NCBI GenBank assembly: GCA_947685225.1
Contig: CANTUV010000007.1
Coordinates: 15,458,501 to 15,522,500, forward strand
Length of the DNA stretch: 64,000 bases
From: Garcia nutans
Lineage: Eukaryota; Streptophyta; Magnoliopsida; Malpighiales; Euphorbiaceae
Reading direction: 5' to 3'
Shown here: positions 34,151 to 44,760 of the stretch, piece by piece
How positions within the stretch are numbered: position 1 is the first letter of the stretch
Layout of the letters: each line of letters starts with the position of its first letter
The notes under the pieces: model-generated
Databases searched by the model: none
Seen by the model: only the letters and a program-made list of their open reading frames with translations
What the model was told of the DNA's origin: nothing
Position numbers and translations under genes: made by a program

Positions 34151-35587
34151 TAGATTTATCAGCCAATTATAATGAAATTGTTATGGACTTCATTCCTTTC
34201 ATACCAAGCTTCATGTATATAGACAAAAGCATTAAATTAATGTTAACACCAAGATCACAAAGAATCTTACCAAACTCAAATTCTCCAATCTTATATGGTA
34301 TAGTAAATTTTCTAGGATCTTTCGTTCAAGCACTTGGCATATTTGGGCATTTGAGCTATAGCTTCTACAAAAGGAATGTTAATATGAAGTTTCTTAAATA
34401 TATCAAGAAATTTAAGGAAATTCTTCTCATCATTAAGATTATAAAGACGTTGAGGAAAAAGAATTTTAGATTGATATGGCTTCAATTCTTCTACTTCCTT
34501 CTTATTTTGGGGTTGTTCCTCTTTCATATCTTCTTTAATAGACTCCTTCTTTGTTGGCTTCTTGGGTAATGATTTGTCTAATTGCTTTCCAATCCTCCAG
34601 GTGATTGCCTTTGCTTGTTCCATAGGATTACAACAATATTGCTAGGCGATGTTCCTTAGGCTCTATTATTTACCATGTTTGCAAATTGACCAACTTGAGT
34701 CTCCAAATTCTTAATAGAGGCTTGTTGATTTTGAAGATATGAATCAGTTTTAGCTAAATAAGAAACAAACATCTCCTTCACTAATGGTTTCTTCTCTTGA
34801 TGTTGAAATCCTAGTGGTTGTCTCATAGCATTCTGATTATTTCATGAGAAATTTGGATGATTCCTCCAACCTGGATTGTAAGTATTAGAGTAAGGATTGT
34901 TTTATTGTCTATCTTGGTCAGCAACATAATTCACTTATTCCAACCCTTAGCTCAAATTACCATTATATATTCCAAACTCATTTGTAGCATGTTTTCCAGC
35001 ATAAATCTCCCAAACAGCTTGGCTTTGTAGTGAATTGACATTCATTTGATACATTCTTTTAACCCAAAGTATCAATTTTAGCATTAATGGTTATCAAAGC
35101 TTCAATTTCATGACCAACAGGTCTTTTATGGTTGCTTCTGTCTGTATTCCAATGATAGTTGTTGATTGCCATCTCCTCTATCAAATCATAAACTTCTTCA
35201 TGATTCTTTGCATTAAAACACCCTCTAGTTGCTACATGAAGCATTAATCTTATAGAACAATTCAAACCATTATAGAAAGTTTGAGCAATGAACCATTTAG
35301 GTACACCTTGATGTGGGCACTTCCTAATCAAAGCTTCAAACTCTAAATGAAAGTTTTCTTATTCTTCTTCCAATTAATCACCTTTGTGCTCTCTCTTCTG
35401 CAATTCTTTCCTTCCGCTGCTTGTTTAGATTTCTACAAATTCTTTCAATCTCTGGATTAAATGGCAATAACTCTTGATCTTTTGATATTTGCATAAACTT
35501 GTACAAATCTCGACTGTACTTTAAAATAATAGTAAAAATGCTTAAATTTGTATTCAAGTTATTCGATATTGATATTAATAAATTCAC
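34151..35587 (-). pseudogene. Gag pseudogene of Athila-like element (copy 2)
   Basis: Fragments collinear with the gag at 44950-46711: N-terminal FNPEIERICRNLNKQRKE (35500-35400), central CPHQGVPKWFIAQTFYNGLN and FNAKNHEEVYDLIEEMA (35320-35170), a cysteine/histidine region (near 35000), the proline/asparagine-rich YNPGW-type segment (34870), and KAITWRIGKQL to FKKLHINIPF (34610-34340). Relative to copy 1 about 450 bp of the central gag domain is deleted near 35340, and several frameshifts occur. Not functional. Confidence 0.8.
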
Positions 35588-35605
35588 TCCCTGAAAACGG
35601 CGTCA
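35588..35605 (-). promoter_or_regulatory. Primer-binding site, tRNA-Asp type, degenerate (copy 2)
   Basis: Minus strand TGACGCCGTTTTCAGGGA, close to the TGGCGCCGTTGCCGGGGA that plant Athila-group elements use (tRNA-Asp, from memory). It starts 6 nt inside the LTR boundary at 35612. Confidence 0.7.
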
Positions 35606-35611
35606 AAAACT

Positions 35612-36075
35612 TGACATGCAAAATCTGCAAGTGCATAGAATCGTATTCAAGTAATATAGTTATGAAATAAGATATCATTCCCAAAGAGAGTGTTTACTAA
35701 TTACAAACCATAATCAACTTAATCACTATTTAAGTAATTGAATAATAAGCATAATTAAGAAGAAAAATAATTCCAAATTTAAATTAATTAATAGCAATTT
35801 AATTTAAGAGAGAAATAACAATCAAACTAACAGCCTACAACATTGAATCCATGAGATAATCGAATGATAATTTCTTTTGTCTATTAATCTAATTTTAATT
35901 ATTCATGTTATAGAAAAATGATTTAATTAATTACTATTCTTTCTAAAGACATAATAACATACTAATTATGAATCATTAAGATATTTCTCAATAGTCTTAA
36001 TATCCTATAATCAATTCATTAAGAGCCAATAATTCATATAATTCCACACAAGTCAAATTGAAAAAAAGTCTCATG
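35612..36075 (-). mobile_element. Athila-like 5' LTR fragment (copy 2)
   Basis: The LTR end proximal to the PBS is intact (plus-strand TGACATGCAAAATCTGCAAG). Collinear with 46819-47285, then broken off at about 36075, where a CpG-rich UTR block of another module begins. With the 7919-8128 stub it bounds one element of about 6.8 kb after removal of the nested composite. Confidence 0.7.
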
Positions 36076-36282
36076 AGCACGCCATGCAAGGAGGCTGAGC
36101 TTCTATCGAGACCGTGTTGATCCGCGCGATCGCGACATGCTAGATACCTGCACGAGGCCGAGCTCCTGTCATGATCGAGCTGGTCCCATTTTTTCTATTT
36201 ACTTAACAATAAAAATTAAAACAAAAAAATGTAACCAAATCTAATGTAAAATAAACTAATAATAAGAGTTAATTAGAATCTT
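36076..36282 (-). other. CpG-rich UTR block and junction
   Basis: GATCGC-type CpG-rich block (36076-36190) joined near 36200 to sequence downstream of the AT-hook ORF. This adjacency does not occur in the other modules, so it marks a recombination junction. Confidence 0.5.
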
Positions 36283-36691
36283 CTAAGCATATCCCTCTTC
36301 ATTCTTAATGTTTATAACTCTAAAATGCTCTTTCTTATGGATGTTAGGAGGTCTTCCTCTCTTTTTCTTCTCAAATTTTGATGGCATACCTCTCTTCCTC
36401 ATGATTGGTGATGGCTTAGGTTCATTATCATCACTTGAAGTATCATCTAAAACCACTAAGTCAAGTTGTGATCTAGCTTTTTCACTAGCTTTCTCCAAAA
36501 TTTCTCTCTCCACTATTTTTTCAAGATCCATAGTGCATTTATTAGGATAAGAAAATGCATGCCTAGTAGTATAAAAGGCAGAGAGTTGTTCAGGCATTTC
36601 TACAGGTGGATTCGCATAAGGTAAAATTGGATCTTAAATATTGTCTTCATATTTCTAACCCCAAGTATATAAACTTTCTTTATTATTCATC
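36283..36691 (-). pseudogene. AT-hook ORF, second copy
   Basis: Collinear with the ORF at 9121-9525. Two nonsense codons interrupt the N-terminal 25 codons; the remaining open part (36597-36283) keeps the acidic stretch and a basic tail with RKRGMPSK and a second motif KKKRGRPPN. The first AT-hook core is altered (RGRP to RGMP) while the second is intact, which suggests the ancestral protein had two. Confidence 0.6.
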
Positions 36692-37219
36692 TTTCTCTAT
36701 TCTAAGTCTTTGCTAATTATGAATTAAACTTGCTAGGAACTCAACCTTATATAAAGAAGAAACAAAGACTAATTCTAATGCCATTCAACTAACAAAATTC
36801 TACTTAAACTCTTATTATAATTATAGCTAATTAACTAAAAATAAAATCTTAGGTCACTAGGATTAGAAATTCAATTTAAAGCAAAAGACTAATAGTATAA
36901 GTCCAATCCTAGAAAAATGAAAACATCTAACTAAAACCAAATTAAGACCAAATTACATAATAACATAATTATTTTTTTTAATGTTGAATTTAGTTCCTTT
37001 TTTATATGAGATGCAAACATAAAAAAAACTACACAGGTAAATTAAAACAAAAATAGGAAAACAAATTAGCAAATCAAATTAAAATAACTACTCTCCCCCA
37101 ACACTTATTCTTTTCATTGTCCTTAATGAAAAATAATCTACCACAAATAAGATCACACACAAATAATAAGAAAAAGAAAATATGATAGGAAAAAGAGATA
37201 AGGGATGAAAGCTTCACTC
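36692..37219 (-). other. Spacer between accessory ORF and AT-hook ORF (module 3)
   Basis: AT-rich and non-coding, collinear with 9526-10044 and 41511-42035. Nothing else is seen. Confidence 0.5.
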
Positions 37220-38468
37220 TATTATGGTGATGTTGGAGGTGATGGAGTCAGGGAAGGGACAGATAAATCTGAAAGCTCTATATACTTCATTAACTTATAA
37301 TTATGATAAGTATGGCTTCTCTCCATATTGATAATTCTTTTATTCATGGACCCTAGTTGGTCTCTCATTGTCCTCTGTTGCTCCTCCATAATATTTAACT
37401 GTGAGCTCAAATATTTATTCATTTTGTATATTGTATCGAGCCGCCTTAGAACTTGTAGCCATCCTTGTTCTTCACTTTTTATTATCATCACTTTCCTCTT
37501 CCTCATCACTTTCCTCTTCATCATTTGTTGTGTAGGCACTTAGGGGAGCACTATTAGGATCTCCTTGTACTAGGTTCTTATAGCACCTTCTTGTTATAGG
37601 ATCTTTCAATCTACTGCTTGCATCTAGGATTTCAGTACTGGATAATGCATCATATGAATTGTGATCTCCACTCATGCACTCCATTATGGTGTTGTTAGGA
37701 TCAAAATATTAAACTATAATGCTAATCCAGTAACAATATGACTGAATGCAATTGTGTTATTAGGATGTTGAGCAATAAACATCAACCTTTGAAAAATATG
37801 ATATGTTGTAGAAACTTTCTTATTATTATATGCATAATACAACATAAATAACTCTAGAGTTGATACTTTACTCTCTTTTTTTCCAAACAGAAGATGACAA
37901 ATAAATTTATGTAACAATAACAAACTATGATCACAAATTAATCCATTAGGTGCATTCATAATGTTAAACTAATTAAAACCAGCTAAAGTGTTTCAAATTT
38001 TGTCAATTTTAAATTCTTTGGAAGGACTACAAGTACCTCCTTTAGGTAAGCCTAAAGCTTTCAACATAACATCATAATCAATCACATAATCCACACCTAG
38101 CATTCTATACTCTAAATTCTTATCATGGGATTTTGACGTTTTAAGAGTTGTGAAGAATTCAAGAGTAAGTTCTTTGTAAGTGTCATATTTCTTATCTGCC
38201 AATTTTCTCATCCTAATCTAGCATACAATTGCTTCATCCTTGCATCAATACCCAAATGTTCAAATATGTCATTGCTATAATACCCACAAGGAGATATTGT
38301 TCATGAACATAAGGATAAAAATCTCTTACCTTCTTCTTCATTATAAATAGGAAAAGAAACATTAAATTGGGAAGATAAATCTACCTCATCTCTTGAAGAA
38401 CTTGAGACCTTCTCCTTGCCTTTCCTTGTTGATGTTTCTCTTGCAATTATTTTTAATTTTGGTGCCAT
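37220..38468 (-). pseudogene. Accessory ORF, module 3 (least damaged downstream half)
   Basis: Start codon at 38468-38466 (AATTTTGGTGCCATGC on the plus strand). Order: basic N-terminus (RKGKEK region); FNVSFPIYNEEE-like; LYARLG; KLADKKYDTYKELTLEFFTT and MLGVDYVIDYDVMLKALGLP (38211-37993); NAPNGLICDHSLLLLHKFIC and FMLYYAYNNKKVST (37959-37790); an acidic run EEESDEEEESDD (near 37490); then a coiled-coil-like segment (SSQLNIMEEQQRTMRDQLGS, 37420-37330). Several frameshifts. No signal peptide or membrane segment. Related to the extra ORF of Athila-type elements; function unknown. It also serves as an empty-site paralogue for the 11264-32656 insertion. Confidence 0.6.
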
Positions 38469-38923
38469 GCTTTGATGATTTGAGTGATGCGTATTGAGTA
38501 TTTGATAGGAATTTGTGTGATTATGGATTAATTTGAGAGAATTGAAAGGGTTTTTATGTTAGGAATTTTGAAAGAGAAGCTAGGAATGATAGAGAAAACA
38601 AGGAAAAAAATAAGTGAGGAGAGAGTTTGTTGGGACTGATTTTTATGGTTTTTTTAAGGAACTAGACCCATCACAATTGCGCAGACCAGTGCGATTGCAA
38701 TAGGAGCTCAGCCTCATACAAGTATATGGCTCATCGCAATCACATAGATTAGTGTGATCATGATAGGAGGTCAGCCCCCTTGAACGTTCTGCTTATGCGG
38801 GCCTTAGGTTTTCCTTGTTGCAATCGCGATAGAGCCTTACTGATTCTTGTGCCTCTGGTCATCATGATCGCGCCATCTTAGGTGATCATGAGACCTTTTT
38901 TTTAATAAAAAATCTTTTCAAAC
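38469..38923 (-). other. Leader of accessory ORF, module 3
   Basis: Non-coding leader with the CpG-rich GATCGC-like block (38650-38890). Interrupted at 38923 by the Tat-like solo LTR; the sequence resumes at 41005 (TTTTCAAACTCACC in the uninterrupted paralogue near 43685). Confidence 0.6.
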
Positions 38924-41004
38924 TATGAGCATGGATTTTCGTCCCCACTCTTGGTGGAATGATTATTGCGACTTCGGCATTATTAGGTTTTGGCCCTTAG
39001 AGAATACGGGCCTAAACTCGGAGAATTTAGAGTCGTCACCCTGACATATTTGGAATATAGAAAGGGGTGGATGACTCAATTTCTAAGGAATTCCCAACTC
39101 CTTACTTGAGTTTAAAAAGTTGGGTATGCATGAAAAAAAGTGAGAATGGCCCAGCATCCCCATAACACTCGATTTTTTAGAACTGACCTCCTTTTCAGGT
39201 CTAAATATTATTAAATTCTTAATTATTGCAATATTATCCATACTACATGCGATTAAAATGAAGGATACCATATTATTAATCAAAACACATCAAACAAAAA
39301 GGGGCACCCATACGAGATGGAAGCATGCCCTTACAAATGTCTAAATGTTCAAATTACAAACAAAATATGACACCCACCGATTAGTGGAAACATGTCCCTT
39401 ACAATTGTCCCAAAATTCATAAATAAATTAAATTACATAAGCAAAATAAATAAGGCACCTACAAGTGAAAATATGTCTTTTACATCCTTAAAAATACAAC
39501 CAATAAATAAATATTTACATAGTTCAATCTTTTATAATAAAATATATAATCCAAACATATAGATCATCTTAAAAATTGCAATCCATAACCGTATCTTAAT
39601 ATTAACCCCCTAATGAATTATAGTGTGCAATGCATATGGCGGTCCCTCTAGCCGGTTGGTGGGCGAGGGTTAAGGGTGCAGCGCCCCTAAAAGGTAAATG
39701 ATTTATAAGGTAGGATTTTGTTATGAAATTAGGGTTTGGTGGTATAAATTAAGGTTTTTAGGGTTTTAAATATGTAATTGGGAGTTTAGGGTTTTAATCA
39801 TGCAAATTAGGATTTTGGTATAAAAACTAGGGTTTCTAGGATTTTAGGGTTATGAACATGCAGTTGTTGTTTTAGAAACAAGGTTTAGAGTTTTTGGATA
39901 TGAATTAGAATTACAATATATTACTTAGGGCTAAATCTAATGGATTAGAGTTTTGAATCAAAATAGATTAGATTAGATCATGTCATTAGGGTTTATACAA
40001 AATCATAACCAAAATTAGGATTTAATGTTTAATATCTGACTGCTGAAATTAAATTTATAATTTCATCGCCACTGGATATTGGTTTAAATGAGCCACTAAG
40101 TATGATGGTATTTTTTTAAGGAATTAAAATTGCTATTATAAATTTAGACAAGTTAAATAATAAAACCAAACCTTCTTTTGTTGGCATCACCAAAATTGAA
40201 CATTGGACTAAGCTCTCTGTCTTGTGCCACTACTTGGATCACTATGATTTTTACTTGGAAGCTTGATGTAATCCGTGGACAATTACATTGTTTAGCTACT
40301 GCCTCCTTGGATTTCTTGCTGTGTGTTGGTTGTCCCTTTTATTTTTTTTGTGTATTTGGTTGCTTTCTCTTGGTGATTGTTGCGTTTAACTCCCCGTTCT
40401 TTTGCTTTTTTAATTTTGTTAATTATGGTTATCCTCTTTCTGTTTGTTAATTGCCTTTTTTAGGCAATATTAGGGCATCATAATAGTCCTCATTGACTTT
40501 AGAGAGGCCAAATAGTATTTTAGTTTCAGTAAAACTGAAACTATGGCCAGCCATGCAAGCTCATATCGAATTTGGGACTCCAAATTCGATATGATATAGG
40601 CTCATATCAAATTTGGTTTCCCAATTTTGATATGAGACCAAATTCGATATGAGCCTTGCTTGAAGGCCTCATATCGAATTTGGGACTTCAAATTCGATAT
40701 GAGGTGGGCCTCATATAGAATTTGGTGTGCCAAATTCGATATGGTCGAATTTGGTACCACAAATTTGAGGCAAAGCTCATATCAAATTTAGGCCACCAAA
40801 TTCGATATGAGGTGCCTCATCTTGAATTTAGACCATCCGATAGGACCAAATCGATTGTATCTTCTAAAAATGGGTTCGATTGGCTGTACCAACCAACCTT
40901 AATTGTAATGGGCTTAATTAAATCAGATTAGCTTTTATTTTTAAACTAAACTTGGTCCGATCCTATTAATTAAATTTCAATTGGGCCAAAATTAAGGGTC
41001 TACA
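38924..41004 (-). mobile_element. Solo LTR of the Tat-like family
   Basis: 2081 bp. It aligns with the LTRs at 48915-51008 and 57668-59750: plus-strand start TATGAG (TGTGAG in the others) and end AATTAAGGGTCTACA, so it is minus-oriented. It is flanked by CAAAC/AAAAC, a 5-bp duplication with one mismatch, confirmed by the uninterrupted paralogue at about 43685. It contains many TTAGGGTTT motifs (39725-39860). Between 40555 and 40815 an array of palindromes replaces the CpG-rich block of the other two LTRs. Confidence 0.8.
40555..40815. repeat. Array of palindromic hairpins in Tat-like solo LTR
   Basis: About ten copies, alternating in orientation, of CATATCGAATTTGG and CCAAATTCGATATG. Adjacent pairs form hairpins with stems up to 14 bp (for example 40562-40594 and 40671-40702). 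It lies 190-450 nt from the transcriptional start of the LTR. Confidence 0.8.
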
Positions 41005-41246
41005 AAAACTCACCAATCTTGCCATTTCTTCTCCCATTTTTTCTATTTGCTTAACAACAAAAAATACAACATTAAAGAACATAACAAAATTAAAATGTTA
41101 AAAACTTGTTAAACTATAATCTAACTAAGAATAAATTAAAATTTAAAGAAAATTACTTGGGTTGCCTCCCAAGAAGCGCTTGGTTATAGTCGTTAGCTTA
41201 ACTATTTTAGTTTGGTTATAGTCATTAGCTTGGTTATAGTCCTAAT
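41005..41246 (-). other. Junction segment with repeated GGTTATAGTC phrase
   Basis: Continues the module-3 leader after the solo LTR. It includes the CTTGGGTTGCCTCCCAAG hairpin (41156-41173) and three copies of GGTTATAGTC (41182-41241). The third copy abuts a truncated AT-hook ORF, marking a recombination junction between two modules. Confidence 0.5.
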
Positions 41247-41510
41247 GCAATAACTTGAAGTATCATCTAAAACCACTAAGTCAAGTTGTGATCAAGCTTT
41301 TTCACTAGCTTTCTCTAAATTTTTCCTCTCCATTATTTCTTCAAGATCTATAGTGCAATCATTAGGATCAGGATATGCACACCTAGAAGTATATAAGGCA
41401 GTGAGTTGTTCAAACGTTTCTACAAGTCGATTCACATAAGGTAAAGCTGGATCCCAAATATTGTCTTCATATTTCCAACCCCAAGTATTTAAAATTTCTT
41501 CATTATTCAT
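41247..41510 (-). pseudogene. AT-hook ORF, third copy, truncated
   Basis: N-terminal WGWKYEDNIWDPALPYVNR and the acidic middle are present, then an in-frame stop near 41292 and loss of the basic AT-hook tail at the junction near 41247. Collinear with 9121-9525. Confidence 0.6.
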
Positions 41511-42035
41511 CTTTCTCTATTATAAGGCTTTGCTAATTATGAATTAAACTTGCTAAAAACTCAACCATATATAGAGAAAAAATAAAGACTAATCCCAATG
41601 CCATTCAACTAAGAAAATTCTTCTTAAACTCTTATTATAATTATAGCTAATTAACTAAAAATAAAATCTTTAGCCACTAGGATTAGAAATTCAATTCAAA
41701 GCAAAAGACTAATAGTATAACTCCAATCCTAGAAAAACTAAAACATCTAACTAAAACCTAATTATGACCAAATTACATAATAACATAATAATTTTTTTAA
41801 TGTCGAATTTAGTTCTTTTTTTATATGAGATGCAAACACAAAAAATCACACAACTAAATTAAAACAAAAATAGGAAAACAAATTAGCAAAACAAATTAAA
41901 ATAACTACTCTCCTCTGATATCTATTCTTTTCATTGTCCCTAATAAAAAATAATTAACCACAAATAAGATTACACAAAAATAACAAGAAAAAAATATGAT
42001 AGGAAAAAGAGATTAGGGTTGAAAGCTTCCCACTT
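41511..42035 (-). other. Spacer between accessory and AT-hook ORFs (copy 1)
   Basis: AT-rich non-coding sequence, collinear with the two other spacers. No feature is supported. Confidence 0.5.
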
Positions 42036-43268
42036 TTATGGCGATGCTAGAGATGATGAAGTCAAGAAAGGGATAGACAAACCCGAAAGCTCTATATACT
42101 CCATTAACTTGTAATTTTGATAAGTATGGCTCCTCTCCATATTTATAATTCTTTGATTCATGGACCCTAGTTTGTCTCCCATTGTCCTCTGCTTCTCCTC
42201 CATAACATTTAATTGCGAGCTCAAATGTTTATTCGCTTCATCCATTATATCGAGCCGCCTTAAAACTTTTTGCCATCCTTGTTCTTTATTTGTTATTATC
42301 ATTACTTTCCTCTTCATCATTTTTTTCTTGGGCAACAAGTGCAACATTACTAGAATCTCCTTGACTAGGTTCTTATAGCACATTCTTATTTTGGGATCTT
42401 TCAATCTACTACTTGCATCTAGAATTTTAGCACGGGTTAATGTCTCATATGAATAGGGCTATCCACTTATACACTCAATTGTGGTGTTGTTTTGATAAAA
42501 AAATATTAAAATATAATGTTAATCTAGTAACAATATGACCTAATGCAATTATGCCCTTAGGATGTTGAGCAATAAACATCAAACTCTAAAAAATATGACA
42601 TCATGTAGAAACTTTCTTATTCTTTTATGCACAATACAACATAAATAACTCTTGAATTGATACTTTATTACTCTCTTTTTTTCCAAAAACAAAATGACAC
42701 ATAAATTTATTTAACAATAACAAACTATGATCACAAATTAATCCGTTAGGTGCATTCCAAATGTTAAACGAATTAAAACTATTTAAAGTGTTCCAAAATT
42801 TGTCAATTTTAAATTCTTTCGAAGGACTACAAGCACCTCCTTTAGGCAAGCCTAAAGCTTTAAACATAACATCATAATCAATCACATAATCCACACCTAG
42901 CATTCTACACTCTAAATTCTTATCTTGGGATTTTGACATTTTAAGAGTTGTAAAGATTTCAAGAGTGAGTTCTTTGTAAGTGTCATATTTCTTATCTACC
43001 AATTTTTCGCATCCTAATCTAGCATATAATTGCTTTATCCTAGCATCAATACCCAAGTGTTCAAATATGCCATGACTATAATACCTACAAGGAGCAATTA
43101 TTCTTAAACATAAGAATAGAAATCTCTTACCTTCTTCTTCATTATAAATGGAAAAAGGAGCATTAAATTGGAAAGATAAATCTACCTCAACCCTTAAAGA
43201 GCTTGAGATCTTCTCCTTGCCTTTCCTTTTTGATGTTTTTCTTACAATTCCTTTTAATTTGGTGCCAT
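42036..43268 (-). pseudogene. Accessory ORF of Athila-like element, copy 1
   Basis: Starts at the ATG 43268-43266 and stays open to 42625 (about 214 codons), the longest open stretch of this ORF in the window. It shows RKTSKRKGKEKISSS, FQFNAPFSIYNEEEGKRF, FEHLGIDARIKQLYARLG, MLGVDYVIDYDVMFKALGLP and NAPNGLICDHSLLLLNKFMC. Stops and frameshifts follow to the C-terminal coiled-coil-like part (42404-42036). The open frame also extends upstream of the ATG, but that part is the CpG-rich leader and not conserved. Downstream of pol in sense orientation; function unknown. Confidence 0.6.
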
Positions 43269-43899
43269 GCCTTGATTTTTTAGGTATTGAGTATTTGATA
43301 GGAATTTGTGAGATTATGGATGAATCTGAGAGAATTAAAAGGGTTTTAGTGTTAGGGATTTTGCAAGAAAAGTTGGGATTGATTTTTATGGGATATTTTT
43401 TTAAGGAACTAGACCCATCACGATCGCATGGACCAGCGCAATTATCATAAGAGCTTAGCCTCATGCAAGTATATAGCCCATTGCAATCGCGCGGATCAGT
43501 ACGATTGCGATAGGAGCTCAGCCTCCGTGCACTACGTGTTCACGCGAGCCTTTGGTTTTCCTTCTGCCGCGATAGTACATAATGGAGCAATCGTAATAGA
43601 GCCTTGCTGATTCTTGTGCCTTTAGTCATCGTGATCAGGCCATCTTGTACGATCATGAGACTTTGTATTTAAGAAAAACTCTTTTCAAACTCACCCTTCT
43701 TACCCTTTCTTCTCCCATTTTTGCTATTTGCTTAACAACAAAAAATAAAACATTAAAGAACATAACAAAATTATAATGCTAAAAACTTTTTAAACTATAA
43801 TATAACTAAGAATAAAATAAAATTTAAAGAAAATCACTTGGGTTGTCTCCAAGAAGCATTTAGTTATAGTCATTAGCTTAACTATTTTAGTTATTTGTA
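43269..43899 (-). other. Leader of accessory ORF, copy 1
   Basis: Contains the CpG-rich GATCGC-like block (43420-43665), the uninterrupted TTTTCAAACTCACC site (43685-43698) that acts as empty site for the Tat-like solo LTR, and a hairpin block CTTGGGTTGTCTCCAAG (43837-43853). Confidence 0.6.
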
Positions 43900-44760
43900 T
43901 CAAGAAAGTAAATTAATGGATTTGACTCACCCATTTTCATTGTATGATTTAAGGCGATGCCCATTCAATTTAAATTCACTGTTAAGACTTTGAAGCTCCA
44001 CTGCACCATGAGGAAGATCAGATATTGGATATATAATTCCAGCATCGAGTAATTTAATGATTTCACCTTTCACTGCCTTTTCATATTACGATTTAATCTA
44101 CATTGATGCTCTATTTTATGAGTGTGATTTTCTTCCATTAAAATATTATGCATGCACAAATAAGGACTAATGCCTTTAATGTCCGCTATTGTCCATCCTT
44201 TAGCTCTAATATGCTTCCTTAAAACATACACAAGTTTATCTTCCTCTTCCTTGTTCAAATATGCAGAAAAAATAAGTGGTAAAGTATAGTTTTCCCTTAA
44301 ATATGAATACCTTAGATGTGCAGGTAATTGTTTTAGTTTAAGATTTAAGGGGTTTTCAATGGAAGGTAAAGCTAGTTTAGAACTTTTTTCTAAAATTTCA
44401 AAGGTTGTCTCCCTAATGCAATTACTTTCTACACATGCAATGCAATCATCCACTTTATTCAATTCATTTAAAAGTCCAAGCTCATGTTCATCAATTTCAT
44501 CAACACAATGGTCAATTACATCAATTTTATAACAAGATTCATATTCCATAGAATACTTCATAGAACTTAAGACATCAAAAGTTACCTCTTCTTGACCTAC
44601 ACGTAAGGTCAATTTACCTCCTTCTACATCAATAATTGCTTTGCTTATAGCAAGGAATGGTCTTCTAAATATTAGAGGTACATCTTCATCTTCTTCCATA
44701 TCAAGCACAATAAAATCTACTGGAAATATGAATTAATCTACTTTTACCAATACATCTTCA
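43900..44760 (-). pseudogene. Protease/pol remnant with RT-to-tail fusion (copy 1)
   Basis: Sense order: protease C-terminal part (MEEDEDVPLIFRRPFLAI, 44690-44640), KLTLRVGQEEVTF, linker with LPAHLRYSYLRENYTLPLIF, then GWTIADIKGISPYLCMHNIL and EHQCRLNRNMK (to 44090). After a frameshift comes GIIYPISD, which runs directly into LPHGAVELQSL and an LNGHRLKSYNENG tail (44060-43930). RT active site, RNase H and integrase are missing. The fusion point equals that of copy 2. The protease active-site triad region upstream is also damaged. Confidence 0.8.

Noticed and set aside
39725..39860. Interstitial telomere repeat tract
   Set aside because: TTTAGGG units are not head-to-tail; the motifs are scattered as TTAGGGTTT in the LTR, matching telobox spacing in related LTRs instead.
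43269..43464. Upstream extension of the accessory ORF to 43464
   Set aside because: The extension crosses the CpG-rich leader and is not open or similar in the other two copies; the ATG at 43268 is the shared start.
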